From: Streptomyces sp. NBC_01217
Lineage (GTDB): Bacteria; Actinomycetota; Actinomycetes; Streptomycetales; Streptomycetaceae
Assembly: GCF_035994185.1 (NCBI RefSeq)
Contig: NZ_CP108538.1
Coordinates: 6,301,501 to 6,365,500 of the forward strand
Direction: 5' to 3'
Length of the DNA: 64,000 nt
Positions 16,552-27,531 of the stretch are shown here, piece by piece (position 1 is the stretch's first letter; every line of letters starts with the position of its first letter). A program made the position numbers and the translations under genes. The notes under the pieces are model-generated. The model was not told where the DNA came from and ran no database searches. It saw only the letters and a program-made list of their open reading frames with translations.

Positions 16552-18957
16552 ATGCGGCATGGGGGATACGAGGGGAACAGGGACGGAGCCGCTGAGCCGA
16601 TGGACCGCCCCAGGTCGAGCGAGCGCCTGGTGATCCTGGCCCTTGAGCGGTTCGGGGTGTGGCTCCGGTCCATCGTGGTCTGTCTGTGCGGTGCGCTGGG
16701 CGTCGTCTCGGCGAATGCCGCGGAGATTCCCCTGGCGTTGTCTCTGCTGGTGCCCGCTTTCCTCGCCTGTGGTGTGCGCCTTTACTCGCTGCGCCGCCCG
16801 AGCCTGTTCCCGTTCGCCCTGCTGTGGACGTTGGACGCGGCCGTGGTGGTGTTGACGGGGCTGTCTCGGCCGGTGATCGGCGGCGAGGCCGCGGATGTGA
16901 TGGTGGAGGCGATTGTCGGCATCAGCGTCGTCGCCTTCCAGTACGAGTGGGCGACGCGGCCGGTGGCCGGGGCTGCCCTGGCCGCGTTGGGGGTTGTCGT
17001 CTGTGCGCTGGGCGACGTCCTCTCCTCGTCCGGGCACAGCCCCGACTTGGTACCCCTGGTGCGCATGCTGATCCAGGTGGGCCTGTCGAGGGCCGCCTAC
17101 CTCATCGTTCGGGCGCTGGCCAGGGCGGCTGACCGGTCGGCCGCGGTCAGGGCGGCGGCGCGCCGGGAGATGGAAGTCGCCGCCGCACGGAGGGCGACCG
17201 AGCGCGAGTACCTGGCGACCCTGCACGACACGGCGAGCGCGACGCTGCTGATGGTCTCCCAGGGCGACGGCCGGGACTGGTCGTGGCTGCCTCCACGTGC
17301 CAGGCAGGATCTGGAGGCCATGTCCGCCATGCCCGGATTCGAGACGGGGAGCGTCGACCTCGCGGAGCTTCTCGGCTGTGTGCCCGAGGGTGAGGAACAG
17401 GCCAGGGTGCGGCTCAGGACGCGCATCGACGGCCCGCTCGCGATTCCGTCCGGCCCTGGGCTCGCGATATTCAACGGGGTCCGGGAGGCCGTCACCAATG
17501 TGGCACGCCATGCCGGGGTGCGGGAAGCGGAGCTCAGGGCATGGGCGGAGGAGGACAGCGCCGTCGTCGAACTGTCCGACGCGGGACGGGGCTTCGACCC
17601 GGAGTCCGTCCCCGCACGGCGCCGGGGCATCTCCGGTTCCATCATCGGCAGGATGCACGCGGTCGGAGGCTCCGCTTCCGTCACCTCCCATCCGGACACC
17701 GGGACCCGCGTGCAGTGGCGCTGGCACGGCCCGGCCCGGGCGTCACAGGCAGGGGACGGAGCGCAGGCGACCGGCGTACCGCGCCCGCCCCGCGCCCAGG
17801 TACAGCACACGGCCGACGTCCGCTTCATCCGCGGGCGGCTCCTTTACGGGGCCCAACTGGCCGTGCTGCTGATCAGCCTGGTGTGGCAGTTCACCATCTC
17901 GCTGCGTCGGCTCGCGGTCCACCAGGACGTATACCGCCCCGCGTGGGCACAGACGGCTGCCTTCGTCTGCCTTGCCGCCGTCGCGGTGATCGGGGGCGCC
18001 TATCTGCTGCGTGGCAGGCAGATCCCTCCGAGGGTGCGCTGGTGGAGCCTGGGCTCGGTGCTGGCCGTTTCGGCAATATGCGCGTTCACGCTCCCGCCGG
18101 AGCAGTCGACAGGTGCGCCGGACTGGGCGTTCGGAGTGGTCGGCTGGCATGCGCTGTTCCTGCTGGCAGACCTGCGGGTCAGGGTGTTCGCGGCGTTCCT
18201 CGGGGCGCATGTGGGGCTCAACGCGACCGCTGTGTCCCTGTCCGGGGCGCCGACCATCGCCCAGTGGGCCACCATGGGGATCTCCACGATAGGCAGCTGC
18301 GGCTTCCAGCTCTCCGTCGGTGTACTGATGACGTACCTGCTCCACGGTACGGCACCGGCGGCGGGGACCGCGGCCGCGCGGGAGGAGGAACTGCGTACCC
18401 GGGAACGTATCCACGAGGACATGCAGCGTGATCACAAGGAGCGCTACCGCGCCCTGACGGCGACGACCGTGCCGCTGCTCGTGGGCCTTGGCCATGGTGT
18501 GCTGAGCCCGCACGATGAGGAGGTGAGGCTGCGGTGCGGCGTGGAAGCCGCCCGTATGCGCCGCCTGTTCGCGGAGAGCGATGCCGTCTTGGACCCGCTG
18601 CTGAACGAGTTGCGGGCGTGCGTGGAGGTGGCCGAGCACCAGGGGGTGACGGTGAGCCTGGCTGTACGAGGGCAGCCGGGTGAGGTGCCTGTGGAGGTAC
18701 GCAGGGAGTTGGCCGACCCGGTGGCGGTGATTCTGGGCCGTACCCGCTCGACCGCGCGGGTGACTGTCGTGTGGACACCCCGCGCGGTACGTGTGAGCGT
18801 GGTCAGCGAGGACTGCGCCGACGGCCCTGGCACGGCAGAGGTCGCTCAGGCGCACGGCCGTGCCACGGACGCGAATGTGACCGTGGCCAGAACGGCGCGC
18901 GGCGGAAGTGTGTGGGTGGAGGCCGGCTGGAGACGACCGGCGGCCTCCGGGAGTTGA
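16552..18957 (+). CDS. Membrane histidine kinase with two membrane-kinase modules in tandem
   Basis: 801 residues from the ATG at 16552 (alternative ATG 16600, with GGAG upstream). Module 1: about five membrane helices (30-180), a HisKA_3-type box EYLATLHDTASATL with His225, N-box with Asn316 in REAVTNVARHAG, and G-box DAGRGFDP. Module 2: another membrane block (about 430-600), then a DHp-like helix around His628 (QRDHKERYRALTATTV) and an ATPase-like tail with no recognisable N or G boxes. The second module therefore looks degenerate and may be a sensor or regulator of the first. It pairs with the NarL-type regulator 6 bp downstream. Confidence 0.85.
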   Translation: MRHGGYEGNRDGAAEPMDRPRSSERLVILALERFGVWLRSIVVCLCGALGVVSANAAEIPLALSLLVPAFLACGVRLYSLRRPSLFPFALLWTLDAAVVVLTGLSRPVIGGEAADVMVEAIVGISVVAFQYEWATRPVAGAALAALGVVVCALGDVLSSSGHSPDLVPLVRMLIQVGLSRAAYLIVRALARAADRSAAVRAAARREMEVAAARRATEREYLATLHDTASATLLMVSQGDGRDWSWLPPRARQDLEAMSAMPGFETGSVDLAELLGCVPEGEEQARVRLRTRIDGPLAIPSGPGLAIFNGVREAVTNVARHAGVREAELRAWAEEDSAVVELSDAGRGFDPESVPARRRGISGSIIGRMHAVGGSASVTSHPDTGTRVQWRWHGPARASQAGDGAQATGVPRPPRAQVQHTADVRFIRGRLLYGAQLAVLLISLVWQFTISLRRLAVHQDVYRPAWAQTAAFVCLAAVAVIGGAYLLRGRQIPPRVRWWSLGSVLAVSAICAFTLPPEQSTGAPDWAFGVVGWHALFLLADLRVRVFAAFLGAHVGLNATAVSLSGAPTIAQWATMGISTIGSCGFQLSVGVLMTYLLHGTAPAAGTAAAREEELRTRERIHEDMQRDHKERYRALTATTVPLLVGLGHGVLSPHDEEVRLRCGVEAARMRRLFAESDAVLDPLLNELRACVEVAEHQGVTVSLAVRGQPGEVPVEVRRELADPVAVILGRTRSTARVTVVWTPRAVRVSVVSEDCADGPGTAEVAQAHGRATDANVTVARTARGGSVWVEAGWRRPAASGS

Positions 18958-18963
18958 CCTGAC

Positions 18964-19620
18964 ATGAGTGACAACGCACCAGTCAGTGTGGTCGTCGTGG
19001 ACGACCATCCCGCCATCCTCTCGGGCGTGGAGGCGTGGTACGCCGCATCGCGGCGGCCCATCACCGTGGTCGCGTCCGGCGGCTCCGTACGGGAAGCCTG
19101 GACCGCGCCGGGCAGCACGGCCGATGTCGTCCTCCTGGATCTGCAACTGGGCGAGGGCGGCCCCGCCTTCGGCAGCCTTCGAAGACTCGTCGACGCCGGT
19201 CGGCAGGTGGTCGTCTATTCGATGCGCGACGACGAGAAGACAGCGCTCAGCTGCCTGGACCTGGGAGCCGCGACCTTTCTGACCAAGAGCGAGGGCCGAC
19301 AGCACCTGGTGGAGGCGACGCTGGCAGCAGCCGATGAGCGGCCCTACATGCCGCCCGCGCTGGCCGGCGCGCTGGGAACGAACACCCGAGCCGACCGTCC
19401 CCAGCTCTCCGTGCGCGAGGAGAACGTGCTCATCGAGTGGTTCCAGTCGGAGTCGAAGGAGCTGGTCGCGCAGCGTCTCGGCATCTCCGTACGGACGGTC
19501 AACTCGTATCTGGACCGGGTGCGGATCAAATACGCGAACGTCGGCCGCCCCGCGCGGACCAAGGCAAGCCTGGTGGCCCGCGCCATCCAGGACGGGCTGG
19601 TCGACGTGGACGACCTCTGA
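18964..19620 (+). CDS. NarL/FixJ-type response regulator
   Basis: 218 residues, starting 6 bp after the kinase gene. Receiver: VVDDHP, phospho-acceptor Asp59 in VVLLDLQLGEGG and Lys108 in FLTKSEG. LuxR-type helix-turn-helix about 145-205 (LSVREENVLIEW, LVAQRLGISVRTVNSYLDRVR). It is the cognate partner of the tandem kinase. No target genes are evident next to it; only gene fragments follow. Confidence 0.93.
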   Translation: MSDNAPVSVVVVDDHPAILSGVEAWYAASRRPITVVASGGSVREAWTAPGSTADVVLLDLQLGEGGPAFGSLRRLVDAGRQVVVYSMRDDEKTALSCLDLGAATFLTKSEGRQHLVEATLAAADERPYMPPALAGALGTNTRADRPQLSVREENVLIEWFQSESKELVAQRLGISVRTVNSYLDRVRIKYANVGRPARTKASLVARAIQDGLVDVDDL

Positions 19621-19914
19621 GCGAGGGCAAAGGGGACGGACAACCTCACTTCTCGCCGCCCACTGATGCTCACCGTGGACGACATCCACCCCGTCGACGA
19701 ACCATCCTCGCGTGATCGAAGATCATGATTCCGGTGTTGGCGCCGCGGATCGTGTGAACCGGGGCACGCCCGGACCGCTGTGCAACCACGTCTCAATCGT
19801 CGCCCGCCGCGATCGCGGCGCACGTCGAACTTCTGGCTCTGCAGATTTGATTCGGGCACCCCGGGGCCAGGAAGCGGCTGTGCTGCCGGGGGAGTGGACG
19901 CAAGAGCGGCGCGA
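19621..19914. other. Non-coding stretch after the NarL-type regulator
   Basis: About 290 bases of visibly lower GC than the flanking core genes. No gene and no strong terminator hairpin were recognised. Confidence 0.45.
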
Positions 19915-20250
19915 CAGCACAACTTCAGCGACCGGCATCTCTATCGCCTTCCACCCGAACACGAGGGGTCGCAGGTCTCCTCTCTTCGGGTCCCGTACGG
20001 CAACGAACACTCCCAACTCGGCAATCTCCACGCAGTCGTTGGCGCCCCCACTGTCAGAGGGCGGTACGTGAGTTGATTTCCGGTCGTACTGGGGACCGCC
20101 GTGGAACATGGCCTGGTTCACCGGAATCCACAGCAGCAGGCCGGAGAAGCGGTGGGCGGCCAGGCGCGGCTCGTCGATCCGCAGCAGTCCGTCCTCGGCG
20201 AGACGTTGGAACGTGCCTGCCAGGGGTGGCCAGGACCCGCCCGAATCACC
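19915..20250 (-). pseudogene. Fused remnant: TetR C-terminus joined to DUF397
   Basis: Reading leftward on the minus strand, about 20250-20080 gives a TetR-type C-terminal domain (TFQRLAEDGLLRIDEPRLAA, then LLLWIPVNQAMF), and about 20052-19915 gives most of a DUF397 domain (GGANDCVEIAE, VFVAVRDP). The two families do not normally share a protein and each is missing its front, so this is a recombination scar that happens to stay open in one frame. The open frame runs to 19723 with meaningless sequence. Confidence 0.65.
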
Positions 20251-20327
20251 AGCCGCAAAGCAGGCCGGGGACCGGAAAGCCGTCAGTGTTGAGGCGTTCC
20301 CGGCGGTGGGTGGGCGTCGTTGAGTTA

Positions 20328-20522
20328 CTCGCGGACCTGAGCGTTCACTGTGGGATGCGCGTCACCGCTGTCCGCGCCCAGGCCCGCGAGCAGGCGCAGC
20401 CCGTCCTCGGCGGGGCTGCCGGGGGCCGCGGACAGCACCAGCAGCTCCATGCCTGATTCGTCCGGTAGTGCGAAGTTCTCCTGGTGCAGCTCCAGCAGTC
20501 CGATCGCTGCACCTGAAGGAGA
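20328..20522 (-). pseudogene. MmyB-like XRE regulator, C-terminal fragment
   Basis: About 65 residues (GLLELHQENFALPDESG, then LLVLSAAPGSPAEDGL) match the ligand-binding tail of MmyB-like regulators of Streptomyces. The helix-turn-helix and most of the domain are missing. It is read in one frame with the IS3 fragment just upstream, by chance. Confidence 0.6.
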
Positions 20523-20618
20523 GACTGGAGCCAGCGGGCCGCACGGGTTTCGGGCTGCACGTGCGCGGCTGACCGCCGACGAGGGACAGGACGATTGGGG
20601 CGCGAACCCGAGGAGCAG

Positions 20619-20798
20619 CCCGTCGGTGGTGAGCCGGTCCTCGCGCCTGCCGGTATCGGCCTCGGCCTGGCCGATCCAGCCGCGCAGTGCCTCGGGACGG
20701 ACGCCCAGCTCGGCGGCCATCCGCTTGAGCAGGGGCTTCGGCTCGGTGGTGCGGTACATCCGGACCGCACGCTCACGCAACTCCGGCGGATATTTCGC
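20619..20798 (-). pseudogene. IS3-family OrfA fragment
   Basis: About 60 residues (KYPPELRERAVRMYR, AAELGVRPEALRGWI, QAEADTG) are the helix-turn-helix of an IS3/IS911 OrfA. OrfB and the ends of the element were not found. It lies between the right copy of the sdaA repeat and the MmyB fragment. Confidence 0.7.
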
Positions 20799-20965
20799 GG
20801 GGCAGTCATAGTCGAAGGTCCTCGACACGGCGCACGGGCGGTCCACCGCGCCTGGCGCACGCTCCCGCAGTAGCGAAGTGCCTCGGGAGCATCCCGGGGA
20901 CTCTTCGGGGACTTTCACGCCTGTCCCGGGGAGTTTCTGGGGACTTTCCGCCGCGTAAGAAGGGA

Positions 20966-21010
20966 AGGCCCTGGCAGCGCTGAAAGACACGAATGCGCTG
21001 GTCAGGGCCT
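20966..21010 (-). terminator. sdaA terminator
   Basis: Inverted repeat (AGGCCCTG and CAGCGC arms) around a 14-nt loop, 7 bases past the sdaA stop. Its right half belongs to the 76-bp identical core; the left arm differs between the two copies yet still pairs. Confidence 0.75.
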
Positions 21011-21016
21011 ATTTTC

Positions 21017-22399
<1,383 letters not shown>

Positions 22400-22487
22400 G
22401 GGAGACTCCTAAGGGTTGGTAGACGCCGTTGTCTGCCGGGTGGTGCGGTACGGGCCGGTCGGCCCGAAGAGCGGCGGGGCAAGGGAT

Positions 22488-22525
22488 GGGGCACCGCGCT
22501 CACTGTCCAGTGTGCGTGGTGCCCC
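22488..22525 (-). terminator. Hairpin between glyA and sdaA
   Basis: Interrupted inverted repeat (GGGGCACC, CGC, CACT and their complements) with a 4-nt loop, 30 bases past the glyA stop. It probably ends or attenuates the gcvT-gcvH-glyA message, so sdaA may have its own promoter. Confidence 0.75.
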
Positions 22526-22554
22526 GCCCCAAACGTACGAAGAGGCGACCCGGA

Positions 22555-23814
22555 CTACTTCAGACCGGGGTACAGCGGGAACTTCTCGGCCAGCGCGATG
22601 ACGCGGGCCTTGAGGTCGTCGGCGTCGTAGGACGGCTTCAGGGCCGACGCGATGATCTCGGCGACCTCGGTGAAGTCCTCGGCCCGGAAGCCGCGGGTGG
22701 CCAGGGCCGGCGTGCCGATCCGCAGACCCGAGGTGACCATCGGCGGCCGCGGGTCGTTCGGGATGGCGTTGCGGTTGACCGTGATGCCCAGCTCGTGCAG
22801 CCGGTCCTCGGCCTGCTGGCCGTCCAGCTCGGAGTTGCGCAGGTCGACGAGGACCAGGTGGACGTCCGTACCGCCGGTGAGGACGGAGACACCGACCTCG
22901 GTGACGTCCGGCTGGACCAGACGCTCGGCGAGGATGCGGGCGCCCTCCAGGGTGCGCTGCTGGCGCTCCTTGAACTCCTCGGTCGCCGCGACCTTGAACG
23001 AGACCGCCTTGGCCGCGATCACGTGCTCCAGCGGACCGCCCTGCTGACCGGGGAAGACCGCGGAGTTGATCTTCTTGGCCAGCTCCTGCGTAGACAGGAT
23101 GACGCCACCGCGCGGACCGCCGAGGGTCTTGTGCGTGGTGGTCGTGACGACATGGGCGTGCGGCACCGGGTTGGGGTGCAGACCCGCGGCCACCAGGCCG
23201 GCGAAGTGCGCCATGTCGACCATCAGGTACGCGCCGACCTCGTCCGCGATGCGGCGGAAGGCGGCGAAGTCCAGCTGACGGGGGTACGCGGACCAGCCGG
23301 CGACGATCAGCTTCGGCTTGGACTCCTTGGCCAGACGCTCGACCTCGGCCATGTCCACGACACCGGTCTCGTCGACGTGGTACGGGACCACGTTGTAGAG
23401 CTTGCCGGAGAAGTTGATCTTCATGCCGTGGGTCAGGTGACCGCCGTGGGCCAGGTTCAGGCCCATGATCGTGTCGCCCGGCTTCAGCAGCGCGAACATC
23501 GCGGCGGCGTTGGCCTGCGCACCGGAGTGCGGCTGGACGTTCGCGGCCTCGGCGCCGAACAGCGCCTTGATCCGGTCGATGGCGATCTGCTCGACCACGT
23601 CGACGTGCTCACAGCCGCCGTAGTAGCGGCGGCCCGGGTAGCCCTCGGCGTACTTGTTGGTGAGGACGGAGCCCTGGGCCTCCATGACCGCGACCGGAGC
23701 GAAGTTCTCCGAGGCGATCATTTCGAGGGTGGACTGCTGACGATGGAGCTCGGCGTCGACAGCGGCGGCGACGTCCGGGTCCAGCTCGTGGAGGGAGGAG
23801 TTGAGAAGCGACAT
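22555..23814 (-). CDS. glyA: Serine hydroxymethyltransferase
   Basis: 419 residues, full length. The PLP lysine is Lys229 in [14 protein letters not shown]. It interconverts serine and glycine with tetrahydrofolate and makes 5,10-methylene-THF. It lies 19 bp after gcvH in the gcvT-gcvH-glyA series, so its expression probably rises with glycine through the upstream riboswitch. Together with the glycine cleavage proteins it turns two glycines into one serine, which sdaA can then deaminate. Confidence 0.97.
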   Translation of the reverse strand: MSLLNSSLHELDPDVAAAVDAELHRQQSTLEMIASENFAPVAVMEAQGSVLTNKYAEGYPGRRYYGGCEHVDVVEQIAIDRIKALFGAEAANVQPHSGAQANAAAMFALLKPGDTIMGLNLAHGGHLTHGMKINFSGKLYNVVPYHVDETGVVDMAEVERLAKESKPKLIVAGWSAYPRQLDFAAFRRIADEVGAYLMVDMAHFAGLVAAGLHPNPVPHAHVVTTTTHKTLGGPRGGVILSTQELAKKINSAVFPGQQGGPLEHVIAAKAVSFKVAATEEFKERQQRTLEGARILAERLVQPDVTEVGVSVLTGGTDVHLVLVDLRNSELDGQQAEDRLHELGITVNRNAIPNDPRPPMVTSGLRIGTPALATRGFRAEDFTEVAEIIASALKPSYDADDLKARVIALAEKFPLYPGLK

Positions 23815-23833
23815 CAGGTGGTCCCTTTGGGTC

Positions 23834-24211
23834 TCAGTTGCCGGAGAACTCGGTGTACTCGTCGGCGGAGAGCAGGTCCTTCGGCTCCTCCGCCACGCGT
23901 ACCTTGAACAGCCAGCCGCCCTCGAAGGGAGCGGAGTTCACCAGCGACGGGTCGTCCACGACGGCCTGGTTCGCCTCGGTGACCTCACCGGTCACGGGCG
24001 AGTAGAGGTCGCTCACCGACTTGGTCGACTCCAGCTCGCCGCAGCTCTCGCCCGCGGTCACCGTCTCACCGACCTCGGGGAGCTGGGCGTAGACGACATC
24101 GCCGAGCGCGTTGGCGGCGAACTCGGTGATACCTACCGTGGCCACACCGTCCTCGACGGCCGACAGCCACTCGTGCTCCTTGCTGTAACGCAGCTGCTGG
24201 GGGTTGCTCAT
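23834..24211 (-). CDS. gcvH: Glycine cleavage system H protein
   Basis: 125 residues. The lipoyl-bearing Lys64 is in [11 protein letters not shown], and the N-terminus YSKEHEWL is typical. It carries the aminomethyl group between the P and T proteins. gcvT lies 91 bp upstream and glyA 19 bp downstream. The P protein is not in this window. Confidence 0.97.
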   Translation of the reverse strand: MSNPQQLRYSKEHEWLSAVEDGVATVGITEFAANALGDVVYAQLPEVGETVTAGESCGELESTKSVSDLYSPVTGEVTEANQAVVDDPSLVNSAPFEGGWLFKVRVAEEPKDLLSADEYTEFSGN

Positions 24212-24302
24212 GGTCTGAATTCTCCTGTACGCGGGGGAGTGATGATGAACGGTGGTCTTACGGTGTGAGACGCGAATGCGTCACTTCCGAGATGCGCGGA
24301 TG

Positions 24303-25418
24303 TCACTTCTGGCGCTTGTAGAACGGCAGCGCCACGACCTCGTACGGCTCGTGGGTGCCCCGGATGTCCACTCCGACGCCCGCGGTGCCGGGCGTGGCGT
24401 GCGCGGCGTCCACGTACGCGATGGCGATCGGCTTGCCCAGGGTGGGCGACGGGGCGCCCGAGGTGACCTCGCCGATGACCTCGCCCGCGGAGACGACCGA
24501 GAAACCTGCGCGCGGCACCCGACGGCCCTCGGCGATCAGGCCGACCAGCTTGCGCGGCGGGGCGGTCTCGGCGCGCTCGGCGGCGGCCTGGAGGGCCTTG
24601 CGGCCGACGAAGTCGCCCTCCTTCTCGAACTTCACGACCCGGCCGAGACCGGCGTCGAACGGGGTCAGCCCGGTGGTCAGCTCGTGCCCGTACAGCGGCA
24701 TGCCCGCCTCCAGGCGCAGCGTGTCGCGGCAGGAGAGCCCGCACGGGATCAGACCGTGGGAGGCGCCCGCCTCGGTGAGGGCCTGCCACAGCTGCTCGGC
24801 GTGCTCGGGGGCGACGAACAGCTCGAAGCCGTCCTCGCCGGTGTAGCCGGTACGGGCGATCAGCGCGGGCACACCGGCGACCGTGCCGGGCAGACCGGCG
24901 TAGTACTTCAGGCCGTCCAGGTCGGCGTCGGTGACCGAGGCCAGGATGGCGGGGGACTCGGGGCCCTGGACAGCGAGCAGCGCGTACGCGTCGCGGTCGT
25001 CGCGCACCTCGGTGTCGAAGCCTTCGGCCCGCGCGGTCAGCGCGTCCAGCACGATCTGGGCGTTTCCGGCGTTGGCGACGACCATGTACTCGGTCTCACC
25101 GAGGCGGTAGACGATCAGGTCGTCCAGGATGCCGCCGTCCTCGGCGCAGATCATCGTGTAGCGGGCGCGGCCCTCGGCGACCGTGCCGATGTTGCCGACC
25201 AGCGCGAAGTTCAGGAAGGCCGCGGCCTCGGGGCCGGTGACGGTGATCTCGCCCATGTGCGACAGGTCGAAGAGACCGGCCTTGGTACGCACCGCGTTGT
25301 GCTCGTCGCGCTCGCTGGCGTACCGCAGGGGCATGTCCCAGCCCGCGAAGTCGGTCATGGTCGCGCCCAGCGAACGGTGCAGGCTGTCGAGGGCGGTGAG
25401 ACGGGGGGCGGTGCTCAT
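24303..25418 (-). CDS. gcvT: Glycine cleavage system T protein (aminomethyltransferase)
   Basis: 371 residues from the ATG at 25418, with GGGAG upstream; the longer open frame to 25463 runs into the riboswitch. The folate-binding start LTALDSLHRSLGATMTDFAG and the GTAGVGVDIRG region near the end are typical. It releases ammonia and forms methylene-THF from the H-protein intermediate. First gene after the tandem glycine aptamers. Confidence 0.96.
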   Translation of the reverse strand: MSTAPRLTALDSLHRSLGATMTDFAGWDMPLRYASERDEHNAVRTKAGLFDLSHMGEITVTGPEAAAFLNFALVGNIGTVAEGRARYTMICAEDGGILDDLIVYRLGETEYMVVANAGNAQIVLDALTARAEGFDTEVRDDRDAYALLAVQGPESPAILASVTDADLDGLKYYAGLPGTVAGVPALIARTGYTGEDGFELFVAPEHAEQLWQALTEAGASHGLIPCGLSCRDTLRLEAGMPLYGHELTTGLTPFDAGLGRVVKFEKEGDFVGRKALQAAAERAETAPPRKLVGLIAEGRRVPRAGFSVVSAGEVIGEVTSGAPSPTLGKPIAIAYVDAAHATPGTAGVGVDIRGTHEPYEVVALPFYKRQK

Positions 25419-25451
25419 GGATATGGCTCCCAGGGCATGACGACGAGGACG

Positions 25452-25650
25452 ATCCCTCCCCATCTGTCATCGGAACCTGAGAGGTTCGCCGAGAGCCCCC
25501 TGAAGGGTTCGGCTTGCACCTTGGGTGGAGCCGCAGAGCGGCCCGCTTTTCAGATCTGCCTCATCCACGCGGTACGGGGCCTGAGAGATTCAAGGGAGGA
25601 ACTTGCTCCTTCGGCGCCCGGCACATGCAGTGACCGGAACTCTCCCGCGC
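25452..25650 (-). promoter_or_regulatory. Tandem glycine riboswitch
   Basis: On the minus strand two glycine-aptamer cores follow each other: about 25650-25558 (GGGAGAG, CCGAAGGAGCAA, AATCTCTCAGGC) and about 25550-25455 (CCCAAGGTGCAAGCCG, GGCGAACCTCTCAGG). They sit directly before gcvT, as in other actinomycetes and Bacillus, and turn on glycine breakdown when glycine is high. The expression platform is the short stretch to the gcvT start. Confidence 0.92.
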
Positions 25651-25819
25651 GGATTCAAGCGGCCTTTATGCAGTTGGCCGGGTCATCATCGCACGCATCG
25701 CGCCGCAGCGGTGCCCCGGTCCCGTCATGGGAAAACAACGGCGTGGACGGTTGTGCCGCATTACCTTTTCTTTACACTTCATGGGCATACGTGGGGTGAG
25801 GGCGACAGGGGGAGGGGCG

Positions 25820-26497
25820 ATGACGTTGCAGCGGTACGCGACGACCGCAGGGCTCGCGCAGGGCGCGATGCCCGCACAGCAGGGGGCTCCGGCCACGGAT
25901 GCGCTGGGCACGCACGCGCCCGTCGTACGGGATCTGCGGCAGAGGGGCGGGCGCAGCCCGCGCAGCCTGCACTTCGCGCCGGGCGATGTGGTGGTGGTCT
26001 CCGGGCTGCCCGGCAGCGGCAAATCGACGCTCATCCGGCGGGCGGTCACCACGGTCCGCGCCATCGACTCCCAGGACACCCGGGACCGCTGGGCCCGGCG
26101 GATGCCCCGTTTACTTCCGTACGCCCTCTACCGTCCCCTCGTGCGCGCCGCCCACTACTGGGGGCTGTGGCGGGCGCTGCGCTCCGGCGAGTCCGTCGTC
26201 GTCCACGACTGCGGAACCCAGGCGTGGGTGCGCGGCTGGCTGGCCCGGGACGCGCGGCGACGCGGCCGCGTCCTGCACCTCGTCCTGCTCGACGTCACCC
26301 CGCAGACGGCACGGGAGGGCCAGCGGGAGCGCGGCCGAGGCGTCTCCGGATACGCGTTCGCCCGGCACCGCAAGGCGGTCGGCAGGCTGCTGCGGAACAC
26401 CGAGACGGGCCTGCTGCCCCCCGGCTGCGCCTCGGCGGTGCTGCTGGACCGGGAAGCGGCGGGAAAGCTGGGCCGGATCTCGTTCGCGGACGTATAG
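25820..26497 (+). CDS. P-loop ATPase/kinase-like protein with a TTA codon
   Basis: 225 residues from the ATG at 25820 (GGGGGAGG upstream). Walker A GLPGSGKST near residues 62-70; the rest looks like a small zeta-toxin or nucleoside-kinase fold (VVHDCGTQ near 127, VLHLVLLDVTPQTAREGQ near 153). Codon 98 (26111-26113) is TTA, the only in-frame TTA noticed in the window's real genes. In Streptomyces this makes translation depend on the bldA tRNA, so the protein should appear late in development (family knowledge). Divergent from the gcv operon. Confidence 0.85.
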   Translation: MTLQRYATTAGLAQGAMPAQQGAPATDALGTHAPVVRDLRQRGGRSPRSLHFAPGDVVVVSGLPGSGKSTLIRRAVTTVRAIDSQDTRDRWARRMPRLLPYALYRPLVRAAHYWGLWRALRSGESVVVHDCGTQAWVRGWLARDARRRGRVLHLVLLDVTPQTAREGQRERGRGVSGYAFARHRKAVGRLLRNTETGLLPPGCASAVLLDREAAGKLGRISFADV

Positions 26498-26602
26498 GAA
26501 GGGGCGAGGAGCCCAGGGGCGCGGTGGCCGGACGTTAATCTTTCTGCCGGAAGGCCCGGGCGGGAACCGGAAGGCCCGGGCGAGAAGGGGAAGCGGGAAG
26601 CA

Positions 26603-27373
26603 GTGGACATTCCGGCACAGGTCCGGTCCCATCCGCAGAGCGGATGGCCGGCCAATGAGCTCGAAGAGGTGCTGATGGCCTCGGTGGGCAGCCCGGAGGC
26701 GGGCGGACGGCTCGTCGAGGTGCTCGGGCGCAGCCACGTCTGGGTGCCCCTTCCGAGTGGCGGCGGACCCGATTCCGCCGACCTGGACCTGCCCACGCTG
26801 GAGATCGAGGGCGCCGTGTACGTCCCCGTGTTCAGCTCCGAACAGCAGTTCCTCAGCTGTGTCGGCGCCCATATGTCCTTCACGGTCGCGCCCGCCCGCG
26901 AGTTCGCCCGCGGTCTGCCCCCGCAGCTCGGTATCGCCGTGAACCCCGGCGGCGCCGTGGGGATGCCGCTGCCGCCGCCCGCCGTGGCCGAGCTCTGCCG
27001 CACCGGACGCACCCCGCTGGACGGGCCGGCCAGCGGAGGCAGGGTCCGGCTGTACGAGCCGGCCTGGCAGGAGGAGCCCGTCGACTTCCTCGCCGCCGCG
27101 GCCGGCGAATTCGAGGAGAGCGGCGTCGTCCTCACCGCCCGCCGGGCGCTGGCCAGCATCGAGGGCGGCGAACCCGTCCTCTTCATCGGCGTCGAGTTCT
27201 CCACCTGGGAAGGCGCCGGGCGCAACGCTCCGATGGACGCCCTCGGCCGCGCGCTCGGCCGGGTCGAGGTGCCCTGGCCGGTCAATCTGGTCCTGCTCGA
27301 CGTGGCACAGGACCCGGTCGGCGAATGGATGCGGGAGAAGCTCCGGCCGTTCTACCAGCGCGCGGCCCGGTAG
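26603..27373 (+). CDS. SseB-like protein (first copy)
   Basis: 256 residues from a GTG with GGGAAG upstream. The sequence fits the SseB (enhanced serine sensitivity) family: AVYVPVFSSEQQFLSC near 75-90, AVNPGGAVGMPLPP near 112-126 and VNLVLLDVAQDPVGEWM near the end. No catalytic motif is known for the family. It is followed by a second member and lies close to the serine and glycine genes. Confidence 0.85.
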   Translation: MDIPAQVRSHPQSGWPANELEEVLMASVGSPEAGGRLVEVLGRSHVWVPLPSGGGPDSADLDLPTLEIEGAVYVPVFSSEQQFLSCVGAHMSFTVAPAREFARGLPPQLGIAVNPGGAVGMPLPPPAVAELCRTGRTPLDGPASGGRVRLYEPAWQEEPVDFLAAAAGEFEESGVVLTARRALASIEGGEPVLFIGVEFSTWEGAGRNAPMDALGRALGRVEVPWPVNLVLLDVAQDPVGEWMREKLRPFYQRAAR

Positions 27374-27531
27374 CACCCGGGGGCGCCGGGGCCGCGTCGG
27401 TCCAAGGCGTCAAGTCGGTGTCAGGACTGGCGCATAAGCTGGTTTGATGGCTGGTGTGACGGCATCATGCCGCACCCGTGTGCCCCGGGAGCGGCGGGCC
27501 GACACAGTGGATCGAAGAGGGGCGGGACCAG

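Noticed and set aside
17743..19689. Minus-strand open frame of 648 codons opposite the tandem kinase and regulator
   Set aside because: Antisense to two clear genes and without recognisable domains.
19723..20121. 132-codon frame as a functional DUF397 protein
   Set aside because: Its start lies inside TetR-type sequence and its end is meaningless; it is a fused remnant.
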